Origin: Neptuniibacter caesariensis
Lineage (GTDB): Bacteria > Pseudomonadota > Gammaproteobacteria > Pseudomonadales > Balneatricaceae
NCBI RefSeq assembly: GCF_000153345.1
Contig: NZ_CH724127.1
Location: 714,462-778,461, forward strand
Length of the DNA stretch: 64,000 nt
Reading direction: 5' to 3'
The position numbers and the translations under genes were made by a program. Shown here piece by piece: positions 34,225 to 43,892 of this stretch. Position 1 is the first letter of the stretch, and every line of letters starts with the position of its first letter. Below the pieces are notes generated by a model, which was not told where the DNA came from, made no database searches, and saw only the letters and a list, made by a program, of their open reading frames with translations.

Positions 34225-37200
34225 TTACCCTTCCTCCGGTTCGTAACCCAGATTAGGCGCCAGCCAACGTTCAGCTTCTTTCATTTCCATGCCTTTACGC
34301 TTGGCGTAGCTTTCTACCTGGTCTTCACTGATCTTCGCTACACCGAAGTATTGTGATTCAGGATGACTGAAGTAGAAGCCGCTTACCGCTGCTGTTGGCA
34401 GCATCGCGTAAGCATCGGTCAGGGTCATGCCCGTGTTCTCCTCTACATCCAGTAGTTCCCAAAGCAGACCTTTCTCAGTATGTTCTGGGCATGCTGGGTA
34501 ACCTGGAGCAGGGCGGATCCCTTTGTACTTCTCAGCGATCAGATCATCATTGCTTAACTGCTCTGCAGCGCCATAACCCCAGATCTCTTTACGCACTTTA
34601 TCGTGCATCATCTCAGCAAGGGCTTCTGCAAAGCGGTCAGCCAGAGCTTTAACCATGATCGAGTTGTAGTCGTCATGATCCGCTTCATATTTCGCTACCA
34701 GCTCGTCACAACCGTGACCAGCAGTTACCGCGAATGCCCCCAGGTAATCCTGTTTGCCGCTCTCTTTCGGCGCAACAAAGTCAGCCAGACACATGTTTGC
34801 TTTGCCTGCGACTTTCTCCGTCTGCTGACGCAGGTGATGCAACTGCATCAGAACGTCAGAACGGTTTTCATCCGTGTATAGCTCAATATCATCGTGACCA
34901 ATGGTATTTGCAGGGAAGATACCGACGACCGCTTTGGCAGTCAGGAGTTTCTGATCAACCAGATCTTTCAGCATTGCCTGAGCGTCATTGAAGAGCTTAG
35001 TGGCTTCTTCACCAATTACTTCGTCAGTCAGGATGCGTGGATAACGACCCGCCAGCTCCCAAGAGTGGAAGAACGGCGTCCAGTCGAAGTATTCCTGAAT
35101 ATCATTCAGTGAAATATCGTCAAATACATGGATGCCCGGTTGCAATGGTGCTGGTGGCGTGTACTCATCCCACTCGATCTGGAATTTGTTTTCACGCGCT
35201 GCATCCAGAGTGACACGGCGCTTATCGTTCATACGTGCAGCATGACGTTCACGAACCGCCTGATACTCTTCCTGAATCTCTTTTACGTAGTCAGCCTTCT
35301 TACCGCCGAGTAGGGAAGAGGCGACGTTAACGGCACGGGAAGCGTTAGTCACATGTACGACCTGATCGCGGTTGAATGCCGGATCAATCTTCACCGCAGT
35401 ATGTGCTTTAGAGGTCGTTGCACCACCGATCAGCAGTGGAATGTTGAATTCCTGACGCTCCATCTCTTTGGCCATATGGACCATCTCATCCAGAGAAGGG
35501 GTGATCAGGCCAGAAAGGCCGATCAGGTCAGCATTCTCTTCACGAGCGGTACGCAAGATCGTTTCCGCCGGGACCATTACGCCCAGATCGATGATCTCGT
35601 AGTTGTTACACTGCAGCACTACACCAACGATGTTCTTACCGATATCGTGTACGTCACCCTTTACGGTAGCCAGTACGATCTTACCGTTAGACTGGCTGGT
35701 ACCATCTTTCTCTTCTTCGATAAACGGCATCAGGTAAGCAACGGCCTTTTTCATTACACGAGCCGACTTAACTACCTGTGGCAGGAACATCTTACCGGCG
35801 CCAAACAGGTCGCCGACTACGCTCATACCATCCATTAGCGGGCCTTCGATCACATGCAGTGGACGCTCGTGGTTCTGACGCGCTTCTTCGGTGTCGTCTT
35901 CGATAAACTCAGTAATACCCTTAACCAGCGCATGCTCAAGGCGCTTGTTAACGTCCCAGCTACGCCATTCCTGAGTTTTGGTATCATCTTCCTGGCTTCC
36001 ATCGCCACGGTACTTCTCGGCGATATCCAGCAGGCGTTCAGTCGCATCGTCACGGCTGTTCTGGATGACATCTTCAACTGCCAGACGCAGTTCTTCAGGT
36101 AGATCATCGTAGATCGCCAACTGACCGGCGTTAACGATACCCATATCCATGCCCTGTTTGATGGCGTGGTAGAGGAATACACAGTGGATCGCTTCACGAA
36201 CCGGGTTGTTACCACGGAATGAGAAGGACACGTTAGATACACCACCGGATACTTTCGCGTAGGGCAGGTTTTGTTTGATCCAGCCGGTTGCCTGAATAAA
36301 GTCGACCGCATAGTTGTTGTGCTCTTCGATACCGGTTGCTACCGCAAAGATATTCGGGTCAAAGATAATATCTTCAGGTGGGTAGCCAACCTGATCAACC
36401 AGCACACGGTAAGAGCGTTCACAGATCTCAATCTTACGCTCATAGGTATCCGCCTGACCGGTTTCATCAAAGGCCATTACAACGACCGCTGCACCGTAGC
36501 GACGAAGTTTCTTCGCCTGCTCGATAAAGTTATCTTCACCCTCTTTAAGGCTGATCGAGTTAACGATGCCTTTACCTTGAATGCATTGCAGGCCGGCTTC
36601 GATGACATCCCACTTGGAAGAGTCGATCATGATCGGTACGCGGGCAATATCTGGCTCAGAAGCGATCAGGTTAAGGAACTTAACCATGGCTGCATGGGCA
36701 TCCAGCATGCCTTCATCCATGTTGATATCGATGATCTGAGCACCGTTTTCAACCTGCTGGCGGGCCACATCCAGAGCCGTTTCGTAATCCTGCTCTTTGA
36801 TCAGACGCTTGAACATCGCTGAGCCGGTTACGTTGGTACGCTCACCGACGTTAACAAACAGGGTATCTTCGCCGATATTCATCGGTTCAAGACCGGACAA
36901 ACGGCTTTCTACCGGAAGCTGAGGCAAGGCGCGTGGCGCTTCGTTCTCAACCGCTTCACGCATCGCTTTAATATGCGCAGGTGTGGTACCACAGCAACCA
37001 CCGATAATATTCAGGAAGCCTGACTGTGCCCATTCAGAGATCTCGGTAGCCATCTGTTCTGGTGTTTCGTCGTAACCACCAAAGGCATTAGGCAGACCCG
37101 CGTTCGGGTGGGTAGAGACAAAAGTTTCAGAGATCCGTGATAGTTCTTCAACATACTGGCGCAGCTCTTTCGGGCCCAGAGCACAGTTCAGACCCACAGA

Positions 37201-37929
37201 GATCGGTTTAGCATGGCGAACTGAGTTCCAGAACGCTTCAGTTGTCTGTCCGGACAGTGTACGACCCGAAGCATCGGTAATCGTACCGGAGATCATCACC
37301 GGCAGACGGATGTCGTTGTCGTCAAAATAAGTTTCAACCGCATAGATCGCGGCTTTTGCATTCAGCGTGTCGAAGATCGTTTCGATCAGGATGATGTCAG
37401 AGCCACCTTCGACCAGACCATCAATCGATTCGGTGTAGGCTTCTACCAGATCGTTAAACGATACGTTACGGAAAGACGGATCGTTTACATCAGGTGAGAT
37501 AGAACAGGTTCGGTTGGTTGGGCCCAGTACACCGGCTACATAACGTGGGCGGTCAGGCGTCTGTGCCGTAATTTCATCACAGGCCTCACGCGCCAGACGA
37601 GCGGCTTCAACGTTGATCTCACGGCTTAACGATTCCATCTCGTAATCAGCCATAGCGATCTGGGTCGCGTTGAAGGTGTTGGTCTCGATAATATCAGCAC
37701 CTGCTTCCAGGTACTCTTTATGAATCGCCTTAATAATCTCAGGTTTGGTCAGTACCAACAGGTCGTTGTTACCTTTAACCTCGATATGCCAGTCAGCGAA
37801 ACGCTCACCACGGTAATCCGCTTCCTCCAGTTTGTAATCCTGGATCATTGTGCCCATACCGCCATCAAGGATCATGATACGTTGTTTGAGGCTTTCGGAA
37901 AGAATATCGGTTAGCGTTTTATCGGTCAC
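34225..37929 (-). CDS. metH: Cobalamin-dependent methionine synthase
   Basis: MetH transfers a methyl group from methyltetrahydrofolate to homocysteine through cobalamin. The 1234-residue protein has all four modules: homocysteine-binding (about 1-330, zinc cysteines in GGCCGTT), pterin-binding (about 355-620), cobalamin-binding (cap plus [15 protein letters not shown] with the cobalt-ligand histidine near residue 765) and the S-adenosylmethionine-binding activation domain ([15 protein letters not shown]). Length is normal. It is monocistronic. No cobalamin riboswitch is visible in its 5' region. It uses the homocysteine made by MetZ. Confidence 0.97.
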   Translation of the reverse strand: MTDKTLTDILSESLKQRIMILDGGMGTMIQDYKLEEADYRGERFADWHIEVKGNNDLLVLTKPEIIKAIHKEYLEAGADIIETNTFNATQIAMADYEMESLSREINVEAARLAREACDEITAQTPDRPRYVAGVLGPTNRTCSISPDVNDPSFRNVSFNDLVEAYTESIDGLVEGGSDIILIETIFDTLNAKAAIYAVETYFDDNDIRLPVMISGTITDASGRTLSGQTTEAFWNSVRHAKPISVGLNCALGPKELRQYVEELSRISETFVSTHPNAGLPNAFGGYDETPEQMATEISEWAQSGFLNIIGGCCGTTPAHIKAMREAVENEAPRALPQLPVESRLSGLEPMNIGEDTLFVNVGERTNVTGSAMFKRLIKEQDYETALDVARQQVENGAQIIDINMDEGMLDAHAAMVKFLNLIASEPDIARVPIMIDSSKWDVIEAGLQCIQGKGIVNSISLKEGEDNFIEQAKKLRRYGAAVVVMAFDETGQADTYERKIEICERSYRVLVDQVGYPPEDIIFDPNIFAVATGIEEHNNYAVDFIQATGWIKQNLPYAKVSGGVSNVSFSFRGNNPVREAIHCVFLYHAIKQGMDMGIVNAGQLAIYDDLPEELRLAVEDVIQNSRDDATERLLDIAEKYRGDGSQEDDTKTQEWRSWDVNKRLEHALVKGITEFIEDDTEEARQNHERPLHVIEGPLMDGMSVVGDLFGAGKMFLPQVVKSARVMKKAVAYLMPFIEEEKDGTSQSNGKIVLATVKGDVHDIGKNIVGVVLQCNNYEIIDLGVMVPAETILRTAREENADLIGLSGLITPSLDEMVHMAKEMERQEFNIPLLIGGATTSKAHTAVKIDPAFNRDQVVHVTNASRAVNVASSLLGGKKADYVKEIQEEYQAVRERHAARMNDKRRVTLDAARENKFQIEWDEYTPPAPLQPGIHVFDDISLNDIQEYFDWTPFFHSWELAGRYPRILTDEVIGEEATKLFNDAQAMLKDLVDQKLLTAKAVVGIFPANTIGHDDIELYTDENRSDVLMQLHHLRQQTEKVAGKANMCLADFVAPKESGKQDYLGAFAVTAGHGCDELVAKYEADHDDYNSIMVKALADRFAEALAEMMHDKVRKEIWGYGAAEQLSNDDLIAEKYKGIRPAPGYPACPEHTEKGLLWELLDVEENTGMTLTDAYAMLPTAAVSGFYFSHPESQYFGVAKISEDQVESYAKRKGMEMKEAERWLAPNLGYEPEEG

Positions 37930-38132
37930 AGCAATCTACCTGATCTACAGCTGAAAATATGAAAGATGCCTATTGTAAATCAATTAGTTAAGAAAGGGAG
38001 TGAGTAAAGTTAAAGTGATTATGAACACAGCTCAATTTCATCTATGAAAATTGGTCATAAATGCTACAAATCTTGGTGCTTATTGTTATCAATAATAAGT
38101 ATATTCCCTCTTAAATTTTCGTCGAATGGTGG

Positions 38133-38398
38133 TAGAATAGCCGCCCTTTGCATCGTGTATATACAAATTTCTGAATGATCAGTTAATTTTTCTGACGAAT
38201 TTTAGTAATATGTGCGCCGCAACAAACTGGTTGAGATGCCAGTATAGAAAGAAAGCATGTTTTACCGACGGACAGTCGGGCGGTCTAGCCGTAGAAAACG
38301 TGGCGTTGATATGCCGCATTGGGCCGTAAGGCCAATGATGGCTAAAGGGGGAAACCAGAGCAATCTGGTACAGATGAGCAAACGCAGGATTTTAGTCT
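38133..38398 (+). promoter_or_regulatory. Promoter and long structured leader of panD, candidate cis-regulatory RNA
   Basis: TAGAAT (38133-38138), with CTTAAA 17 bases upstream, is a plausible promoter, giving a leader of about 250 bases. It folds readily: hairpin ACTGG/CCAGT (38226-38243); hairpin CCGAC/GTCGG (38265-38279); a three-way junction closed by TAGCC (38286-38290) with GGCTA (38340-38344) that encloses GTGGC/GCCGC and ATTGGGCC-GTAA-GGCCAAT; then ACCAGA-GCAA-TCTGGT (38354-38369). Two of the loops are GNRA tetraloops. AGGA at 38386 is the ribosome-binding site. I do not recognise a known riboswitch class. Confidence 0.6.
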
Positions 38399-38833
38399 AT
38401 GCTGCAGACATTCTTGAAGTGTAAGCTACACCGAGTAACCGTAACTCACGCAGAGCTACACTATGAAGGTTCATGTGCAATTGATGGTGTACTGCTTGAT
38501 AAGTCAGGCATTCGTGAATATGAATTAATTCATATCTACAACATCAACAACGGTGAACGATTCAGTACTTATGCAATTCGTGCCGAAGAAAACAGTGGCA
38601 TTATCTCTGTTAACGGTGCGGCAGCGCACAAAGCAAGCAAAGGTGATCTGCTGATCATTGCTTCTTACGTTCAACTGGACGAGAAAGAAGCTGACGAGCA
38701 TCAGCCAACACTATGCTACTTCGAAAACGCCAAGGCAGATGGCGGTGTAGGTGCATCTGATGAAGAACTTCATCAGCGCAATGTACTTACCGGAATGAAG
38801 CAGGCTATCCCTGTTCAGCCAAAAGATATCTGA
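38399..38833 (+). CDS. panD: Aspartate 1-decarboxylase precursor
   Basis: PanD makes beta-alanine for pantothenate and coenzyme A. The 144-residue proenzyme self-cleaves between Gly24 and Ser25 (HYEGSCAID) to make the pyruvoyl group; Lys9, Tyr58-region and the hydrophobic core NGAAAH near residue 71 are kept. It is about 18 residues longer than the Escherichia coli enzyme because of an acidic C-terminal tail. It stands alone, not with panB/panC, behind a long structured leader. Confidence 0.95.
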   Translation: MLQTFLKCKLHRVTVTHAELHYEGSCAIDGVLLDKSGIREYELIHIYNINNGERFSTYAIRAEENSGIISVNGAAAHKASKGDLLIIASYVQLDEKEADEHQPTLCYFENAKADGGVGASDEELHQRNVLTGMKQAIPVQPKDI

Positions 38834-38844
38834 CCGAGAATATA

Positions 38845-38909
38845 AAAAGCCACCTTATCAGGTGGCTTTTGCTTTTATGGGAACCCGCCACTGAGCGGGT
38901 TTCTTTTTG
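38845..38909 (+). terminator. Two tandem Rho-independent terminators after panD
   Basis: AAAAGCCACC/GGTGGCTTTT (38846-38870) is followed at 38882 by AACCCGC/GCGGGTT and TTCTTTTT. Both have a T-rich tail. Confidence 0.88.
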
Positions 38910-39016
38910 TCTTCAGTTTCTTGCATGGTGACGCTATAGACGTTACATTGGCGCCAACTAAAAGCCGTATAAACGGTAATAATAAAGCACACCAACAAAT
39001 ATATTAGGAGTTACGC

Positions 39017-39634
39017 GTGGAACTCGCATGTCTTGACCTTGAAGGGGTATTGATCCCTGAAATCTGGATCGCTTTTGCAGAAGAAACTGGTATTGAAGAA
39101 CTAAAAGCGACCACACGTGATATTCCTTGTTATGACGAGCTGATGCAGCAACGTCTACGCATTCTTGATGAGCATGGTTTGAAACTGCCTCAGATTCAGG
39201 AAACGATCAGCAAACTAGAGCCGCTTGAAGGTGCTGTTGAGTTTGTTAACTGGCTACGCGAGCGTTTCCAGGTGGTTATTCTTTCCGATACTTTCTATGA
39301 GTTCTCTCAGCCACTGATGCGCCAGTTGGGTTTCCCAACGTTGCTGTGTCACAAGCTGGAAGTTAATGAAGAAGGTCGTATTACCGACTATACCCTACGT
39401 CAGAAGGATCCAAAGCGTCAGTCAGTGCGCGCATTCCAGTTGCTAAACTACCGAGTGATTGCTGCTGGCGATTCTTATAACGATACGACTATGCTGACGC
39501 AGGCAGAATCTGGGATTCTGTTCCATGCGCCGGACAATGTGATAGCTGAATTCCCGCAGTTCCCGGCTGTTCACACATACGAAGATTTGAAGAAAGAATT
39601 TATTAAGGCGAGCAACCGTAACCTTTCTCTATAA
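39017..39634 (+). CDS. thrH: Phosphoserine phosphatase / homoserine phosphotransferase
   Basis: ThrH is a HAD-superfamily enzyme that dephosphorylates phosphoserine and can phosphorylate homoserine. The 205-residue protein begins ELACLDLEGVLIPEIW; the ThrH form DLEGV replaces the usual DxDGT. ILSDTFYEF is motif 2 and AGDSYNDTTML motif 4. TAGGAG precedes the GTG start at 39017. It is a single gene with its own terminator. Confidence 0.93.
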   Translation: MELACLDLEGVLIPEIWIAFAEETGIEELKATTRDIPCYDELMQQRLRILDEHGLKLPQIQETISKLEPLEGAVEFVNWLRERFQVVILSDTFYEFSQPLMRQLGFPTLLCHKLEVNEEGRITDYTLRQKDPKRQSVRAFQLLNYRVIAAGDSYNDTTMLTQAESGILFHAPDNVIAEFPQFPAVHTYEDLKKEFIKASNRNLSL

Positions 39635-39650
39635 TTCGTTCTTGTTACCA

Positions 39651-39677
39651 AAAAGCGGCTCCCTAGCCGCTTTTTTT
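39651..39677 (+). terminator. Rho-independent terminator after thrH
   Basis: AAAGCGGCT and AGCCGCTTT pair across a CCCT-type loop and run into T residues. Confidence 0.9.
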
Positions 39678-39703
39678 ATTCCCATTTTCTTATCCTCTAG
39701 CCT

Positions 39704-39733
39704 GCGACAGGATGTCGCGCGACACTGTGTCAC
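39704..39733 (+). promoter_or_regulatory. Paired-dyad operator upstream of the TonB-dependent receptor gene
   Basis: Two dyads abut: GCGAC-AGGAT-GTCGC (39704-39718) and GCGAC-ACTGT-GTCAC (39719-39733). They end one base before a candidate -35 (TTGTTG, 39735-39740) with -10 TATTTT (39758-39763). The same motif GYGAC-N5-GTCRC, also in two copies and also against the -35, precedes the tonB operon at 46502-46533. Confidence 0.75.
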
Positions 39734-39792
39734 ATTGTTGAAGCACTTTATCTGGCGTATTTTCCATCGCAAATTTATACGGATGGAAAGCT

Positions 39793-41940
39793 ATGATTCC
39801 TGCTCAGAAACTCTTTATCTCCCTCCCGCAAAAAAAGAAGCTAACACTGCTGATTCTTGCCGCTATGCAGCCCGGTATAGCGATCGCAGAGGAAGTAATC
39901 CCTGACGTTATTACCGTTACGGCAACCCGTGCAGAGCGAACTTCGGCAGAGGTCCCTGAAAGTATCGCGATTATCGATCATGAGCGGATCGAGCAGGAGA
40001 AGATGTATAACATCAACGATGCGCTCAAAGGTACGCCAGGCGTGCTGGTTGAATCGACCAGCGGTGCTTATAGCTCGCGTATGATCATTCGTGGCGCAGG
40101 TTTGAAAGCCCAGTACGGGATTCGTGAAGTGATGTTGCTGCGCGACGGTGTGCCGATTACCGATCCAGACAGCTTTACCCGAATGGACTTTATCGATACG
40201 CAGGATATTGAGCAGATCGAAATCAGTAAAGGCCCCGGTAATATCTACGCGACCGGTTCTACCGGTGGTGCGATCCATATTTTATCAAAGTCGGTATTTG
40301 ATGATCGCCGAGACCAGTTACGCTTTGGGCTAGGCGAGTATGGCAACCGTAATCTGCATGCCCGTAAATCCTATATGACCGAAGAGGGGAATGCGTTCGC
40401 ATTCACAGCTTCGCACCGTCAATCAGACAATGACTGGCGTCGAAACAATGATTTCGAATCTAATCAGTTCAGCTTCAAAACCGGCTTTCTACCGAGCGAG
40501 AACAGTGAACTTGAGACTGAGTTTAGCTATACAAAGGCGCAGTTAAACTTGCCCGGTGATATGAGCGAAGCTCAGTTTCAGGAATATAAACGGACCGGCA
40601 ATCAGACCGATAACAACAGCGCTTTTAAACATAGTGCGCGAAACTCAGAGATTTTTTTCTTTAACAGCCGACTTAATGTTGAGTTGGGTGAGCTGACTTT
40701 GAAACCGAGGGTTTACTACAACCACTGGAGCCATTTCCACCCGGTGACCGGTGTGATTAATGATACGCCTGGGGTTGATATCTGGGGCACCGATCTTGAG
40801 TTTGAGTATGCCCATAGTTTGGTCGGTGAAGATAGCCTGGTTGCCGGTATCACCTACCGGCAAGATCGAAATATCGGTGCGAAGAAGTATGCTTATGCGG
40901 ACATCACAACTGCAGGGCCGACAATCACTGCCACCTTGTCTGATCGTAAAGGCGATCTGCTGGAAGTACAGGATGAGATCAACACGGTGCATGGTTTCTT
41001 TATGCAGGAGAGCCTGAGACCATCGGAAGACTGGATTGTTGATGCCGGCTTTCGATTTGACCATATCACCATTGAGCAGAATACCTGGAACAGTGACACC
41101 TCATATAACTACGGTATGGGGGGCTACGTGACATCGGTGGGCAGTGGTGGCAATACAGAAATGAAGCATAGCTTTGATCTGTTTTCGCCGAGAATTGGCG
41201 TGACCTATAAGCTGAATAAAAACTTGTCGCTATTCGGTAATATCGCTCAGGGTGAACAGGTGCCGTTTGCCAGTGAACTGGAAAGTAATAATGACCTGAA
41301 AAGCGCTACCAGCCGCAGCGTTGAGTTTGGTTTAAAAGGTCGTGCGCAGCACTGGCAGTTTGATCTGAACGCTTATGTAAGCGAAGTTGAAGACGAAATC
41401 ATTCGGGTACGTACCAACGGTGAGAATATCTATCAGAATGCCGGCGGTACAGATAAAAAAGGCGTAGAGCTGAGTGGTGCTTTCCAGGTCCTTGAGAACA
41501 CACTACCGGGTAAACTGATGCTGGGTGGTAGCTACGCCTATAGCAACTATTCCTACTCTGAGTTTTCGGAAATTGTGTATGGCATGGGGCCGCCGACAAA
41601 CTTTGACCGGAGCGGTAATCAGCTACCTTATATTCCTGAGCACTATTTCAGCATCAATGCCACTTACGAACACCCTTCAGGGCTGAAAGCACGTATCCAA
41701 TCGGATTCCTGGGGTGAGTACTATCTGGATAATGCGAATACAGAAAAATACGGTGGCTATGATTTTGTCACCAGCTTTAACCTGAGCTACAGCGAAGGGC
41801 CCCATGATATCAGCCTGAATATCCAGAACCTGTTTGATAAACGCTATGCGGTGGAAGTAGAGAAGGATACCGGTGGGGACAAATCCTATTCTCCAGGTGC
41901 GCCTCGCTCTGCAATGTTAAGTTACAGTTATCAGTTCTAA
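39793..41940 (+). CDS. TonB-dependent outer-membrane receptor
   Basis: This 715-residue protein is a complete TonB-dependent receptor: a long signal peptide cut near residue 34, a TonB box-like DVITVTATR at about 37-45, a plug domain to about residue 165 and a 22-strand barrel ending in the aromatic SYSYQF. The plug has the pattern SRMIIRGAGLKAQYGIREVM as in CirA/FepA-like receptors. The substrate is unknown. The convergent operon 42135-46439 encodes its own TonB/ExbB/ExbD and shares its operator type, so the receptor probably belongs to it. Confidence 0.94.
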   Translation: MIPAQKLFISLPQKKKLTLLILAAMQPGIAIAEEVIPDVITVTATRAERTSAEVPESIAIIDHERIEQEKMYNINDALKGTPGVLVESTSGAYSSRMIIRGAGLKAQYGIREVMLLRDGVPITDPDSFTRMDFIDTQDIEQIEISKGPGNIYATGSTGGAIHILSKSVFDDRRDQLRFGLGEYGNRNLHARKSYMTEEGNAFAFTASHRQSDNDWRRNNDFESNQFSFKTGFLPSENSELETEFSYTKAQLNLPGDMSEAQFQEYKRTGNQTDNNSAFKHSARNSEIFFFNSRLNVELGELTLKPRVYYNHWSHFHPVTGVINDTPGVDIWGTDLEFEYAHSLVGEDSLVAGITYRQDRNIGAKKYAYADITTAGPTITATLSDRKGDLLEVQDEINTVHGFFMQESLRPSEDWIVDAGFRFDHITIEQNTWNSDTSYNYGMGGYVTSVGSGGNTEMKHSFDLFSPRIGVTYKLNKNLSLFGNIAQGEQVPFASELESNNDLKSATSRSVEFGLKGRAQHWQFDLNAYVSEVEDEIIRVRTNGENIYQNAGGTDKKGVELSGAFQVLENTLPGKLMLGGSYAYSNYSYSEFSEIVYGMGPPTNFDRSGNQLPYIPEHYFSINATYEHPSGLKARIQSDSWGEYYLDNANTEKYGGYDFVTSFNLSYSEGPHDISLNIQNLFDKRYAVEVEKDTGGDKSYSPGAPRSAMLSYSYQF

Positions 41941-41954
41941 GCGGACCACAATAA

Positions 41955-41989
41955 GAATCCGATATTGTTACCAATATCGGATTTTTTTG
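41955..41989 (+). terminator. Rho-independent terminator after the receptor gene
   Basis: ATCCGATATTG and CAATATCGGAT form an 11-bp stem followed by a T-run. Confidence 0.92.
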
Positions 41990-42028
41990 TGTCTGAGCTT
42001 CAACATGGCGAAAGAAAGTTACGTAGCC

Positions 42029-42077
42029 AGGCACGCCCTCGTGCCGAAATGGTTCTCTATCGGCACGGGGCGTGCCT
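42029..42077. repeat. Long hairpin between convergent receptor and tonB genes
   Basis: AGGCACGCCCTCGTGCCGA (42029-42047) and its complement (42060-42077) match over 18 bases with one bulged T, around a 12-base loop. It resembles a REP-type palindrome and lies between convergent 3' ends. Confidence 0.7.
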
Positions 42078-42134
42078 CACTACAGTGTGTATTTAAGATA
42101 ACTGCGGTTGGAGCTGGGCTTTTTAGTGGCTGGT

Positions 42135-42914
42135 TTAAAGTAATCGGTAAGAAAGGCTTAAAGAATACTTCATCTTGTTAAGGCCTTTGGGTAGGGGCAA
42201 AGGAAGGGAGTTTCTCACCGCTTCCAGCGTGCTTTTATAAAATAACCGGTTACCGTTTATCCATTCAAAGCTTTGCAGGTTACCTTGTGAATCTAAATGC
42301 AAAATAAAGCTAACCTGGCCTTCAATATTGCGTTTCTGCGCCCGGCGTGGGTACTGTTTGTGTTTATCAATCCTTTTAACTAACTCAGCAAAGTGTTCAT
42401 CTTTCAGGACCGCCGCAGATTTCTCAGCGGGGCGTTGCGCGCTTGCCTCATGTAAGGTAGCTGGGCTGTGCGTGGCAAGTGGATTCCTGCTTTCTTTGTG
42501 CTCAGCTATGGCTGCGTGCTTTTCAACGGGCTGCGAATCAATGATCGGTTTAGCCTGTTCTGGCTTCGGCTTCGGCTTCGGCTTCGGCTTCGGCTTCGGC
42601 TTCGGCTTCGGCTTCGGCTTCGGCTTCGGCTTCGGAGTACTAGATGGTTTTGCTTTTTCCTCTACCGGAGGTTGCTTAACCGGAGCAGGAGGCTTGATTG
42701 GTATAGGGAGAATGGGTGGGGCGGAGACAGCTTTGGGCTCCGCTGCATGCATGACCAGTTTGATACTGCCGGCCTGAGGCAAATGACCAGAAATTAGATT
42801 GGGTGGGTTGTTCTGGTTGAGATACCACACTCCCCCTGCATGTAGCATGAGAGATATAGCGCCACCTGCGACCCAGATTAATTTCGTTGGCGCGTTTTCA
42901 ATCTGCGATTTCAT
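42135..42914 (-). CDS. tonB: TonB energy transducer
   Basis: This 259-residue protein couples the proton gradient to the outer-membrane receptor. It has an N-terminal membrane helix with His (AGGAISLMLHAGGVWYL), a proline-rich periplasmic spacer with about twelve Pro-Lys pairs, and a C-terminal TonB domain (YPRRAQKRNIEGQVSFILHL). The Pro-Lys run is coded by a 6-base tandem repeat at 42564-42635, so its length may vary between strains without a frameshift. Its ATG overlaps the exbD stop by four bases. It is last in the operon. Confidence 0.92.
   Translation of the reverse strand: MKSQIENAPTKLIWVAGGAISLMLHAGGVWYLNQNNPPNLISGHLPQAGSIKLVMHAAEPKAVSAPPILPIPIKPPAPVKQPPVEEKAKPSSTPKPKPKPKPKPKPKPKPKPKPKPKPEQAKPIIDSQPVEKHAAIAEHKESRNPLATHSPATLHEASAQRPAEKSAAVLKDEHFAELVKRIDKHKQYPRRAQKRNIEGQVSFILHLDSQGNLQSFEWINGNRLFYKSTLEAVRNSLPLPLPKGLNKMKYSLSLSYRLL
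42564..42635. repeat. Hexanucleotide tandem repeat inside tonB
   Basis: CTTCGG on the plus strand (CCGAAG, Pro-Lys, on the coding strand) is repeated 12 times without interruption. Slippage would change the length of the TonB spacer in frame. Confidence 0.9.
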
Positions 42915-43309
42915 TCTTCTGTCATGAGCTCAAGCTGCGTGATGCCTGCACGCCGAACAATGTCGATCATATAAATTACTTTATCGTAGCGACTCTGCTG
43001 GTCGGCCTGGAATTGTACAATGAGGTCAGGTGATTGCAGATGAAGTGTTTTCAGGCGGTCTTCGATTATATTCTCGTGAACCGCCTCCTCATTAATGTAA
43101 TAAATGCCGCTTTTATCGATGGAAATCTGAACGGTTTTCAGCTCGGATATATCATCTCCTGTGCTGGAGGTGGGGAGCTGGATCTCAAGTTGCTTAGGTT
43201 CAACGAAATGTGCGGTCAGCATAAAGAACACCAACAGCAGAAAGACGATGTCGATTAGTGGCGTCATATTCAGAATAGCATTCTGCTGAATCGGGGATTT
43301 GTAATCCAT
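42911..43309 (-). CDS. exbD: Biopolymer transport protein ExbD
   Basis: This 132-residue protein has one membrane helix (LIDIVFLLLVFFMLTAHF) with the proton-carrying Asp near residue 20, then a periplasmic domain with VQFQADQQSRYDKVIYMID, both typical of ExbD/TolR. It forms the TonB motor with ExbB. It overlaps tonB by four bases and follows exbB after four bases. Confidence 0.92.
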   Translation of the reverse strand: MDYKSPIQQNAILNMTPLIDIVFLLLVFFMLTAHFVEPKQLEIQLPTSSTGDDISELKTVQISIDKSGIYYINEEAVHENIIEDRLKTLHLQSPDLIVQFQADQQSRYDKVIYMIDIVRRAGITQLELMTEE

Positions 43310-43313
43310 ATCG

Positions 43314-43892
43314 CTAGGCTGCCGTCATCGTTGCTTGCTGTTGGTCGGTATCATGGAGTACCAGCGCTGCGGCTCTTTGTAGGCGCCAGTGAAAGCGTGT
43401 TACGGCGGATTCCCAGAAGTGAAGGAGTATCAGCAAAGGGATGGCGACAGATAAACCTATCCCGGTGGTTAGCATCGCTTCCCAGATCCCCCCGGCCAAG
43501 GCCATGGCATCAACGGCACCACCGGCATTCTCAATGACCTGAAAAGCCTTAATCATGCCGGTGATTGTGCCTAACAAACCGAGCAGAGGGGCTGTTTGGG
43601 CGAGGATTGAGACCGTTTTCATTCCTGACTCGAAAGGTTTGAGCTCTTTATGGATATGATGGATAGCGGCTTCGTGCAGATCAGTATGCAGGCCCTGTGT
43701 ATTGGATTTGTTTAGCAGTTGAATCACCAGGCGCTTTTCAGGACCTTCGGGCCACTGTTCAACGGGGTGATTGAAATTAACCCGATGCGTAAACAGAAGG
43801 TGAAGATAGCGGCCAGCAATAATGCTGATACCTAAAATCGAATAAGCTAACAAGATCCAAACGACGGGGCCGCCTTTATCTAACCAAATCAT
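43314..43892 (-). CDS. exbB: ExbB/TolQ/MotA family proton-channel protein
   Basis: This 192-residue protein has three membrane helices (about 8-28, 92-114, 137-160) and the family motif LLGLLGTITGMIKAFQ near residue 102. I chose ATG 43892, with AGAGGAG seven bases before it; the longer frame up to 43973 overlaps the previous gene. The start overlaps the previous stop (ATGA). The gene is in the middle of the six-gene operon. Confidence 0.92.
   Translation of the reverse strand: MIWLDKGGPVVWILLAYSILGISIIAGRYLHLLFTHRVNFNHPVEQWPEGPEKRLVIQLLNKSNTQGLHTDLHEAAIHHIHKELKPFESGMKTVSILAQTAPLLGLLGTITGMIKAFQVIENAGGAVDAMALAGGIWEAMLTTGIGLSVAIPLLILLHFWESAVTRFHWRLQRAAALVLHDTDQQQATMTAA

Noticed and set aside
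35353..36822. Several long plus-strand frames opposite metH
   Set aside because: No family resemblance, no ribosome-binding sites; shadows of a highly expressed, well-conserved gene.
37930..38398. Cobalamin riboswitch between metH and panD
   Set aside because: No B12-box-like segment could be found on either strand; the structured leader points to panD and not to metH.
42328..42797. Long plus-strand frames opposite tonB with Phe-Gly or Leu-Arg repeats
   Set aside because: They are the antisense reading of the CTTCGG hexamer array in tonB; the TonB frame is a complete, recognisable gene.
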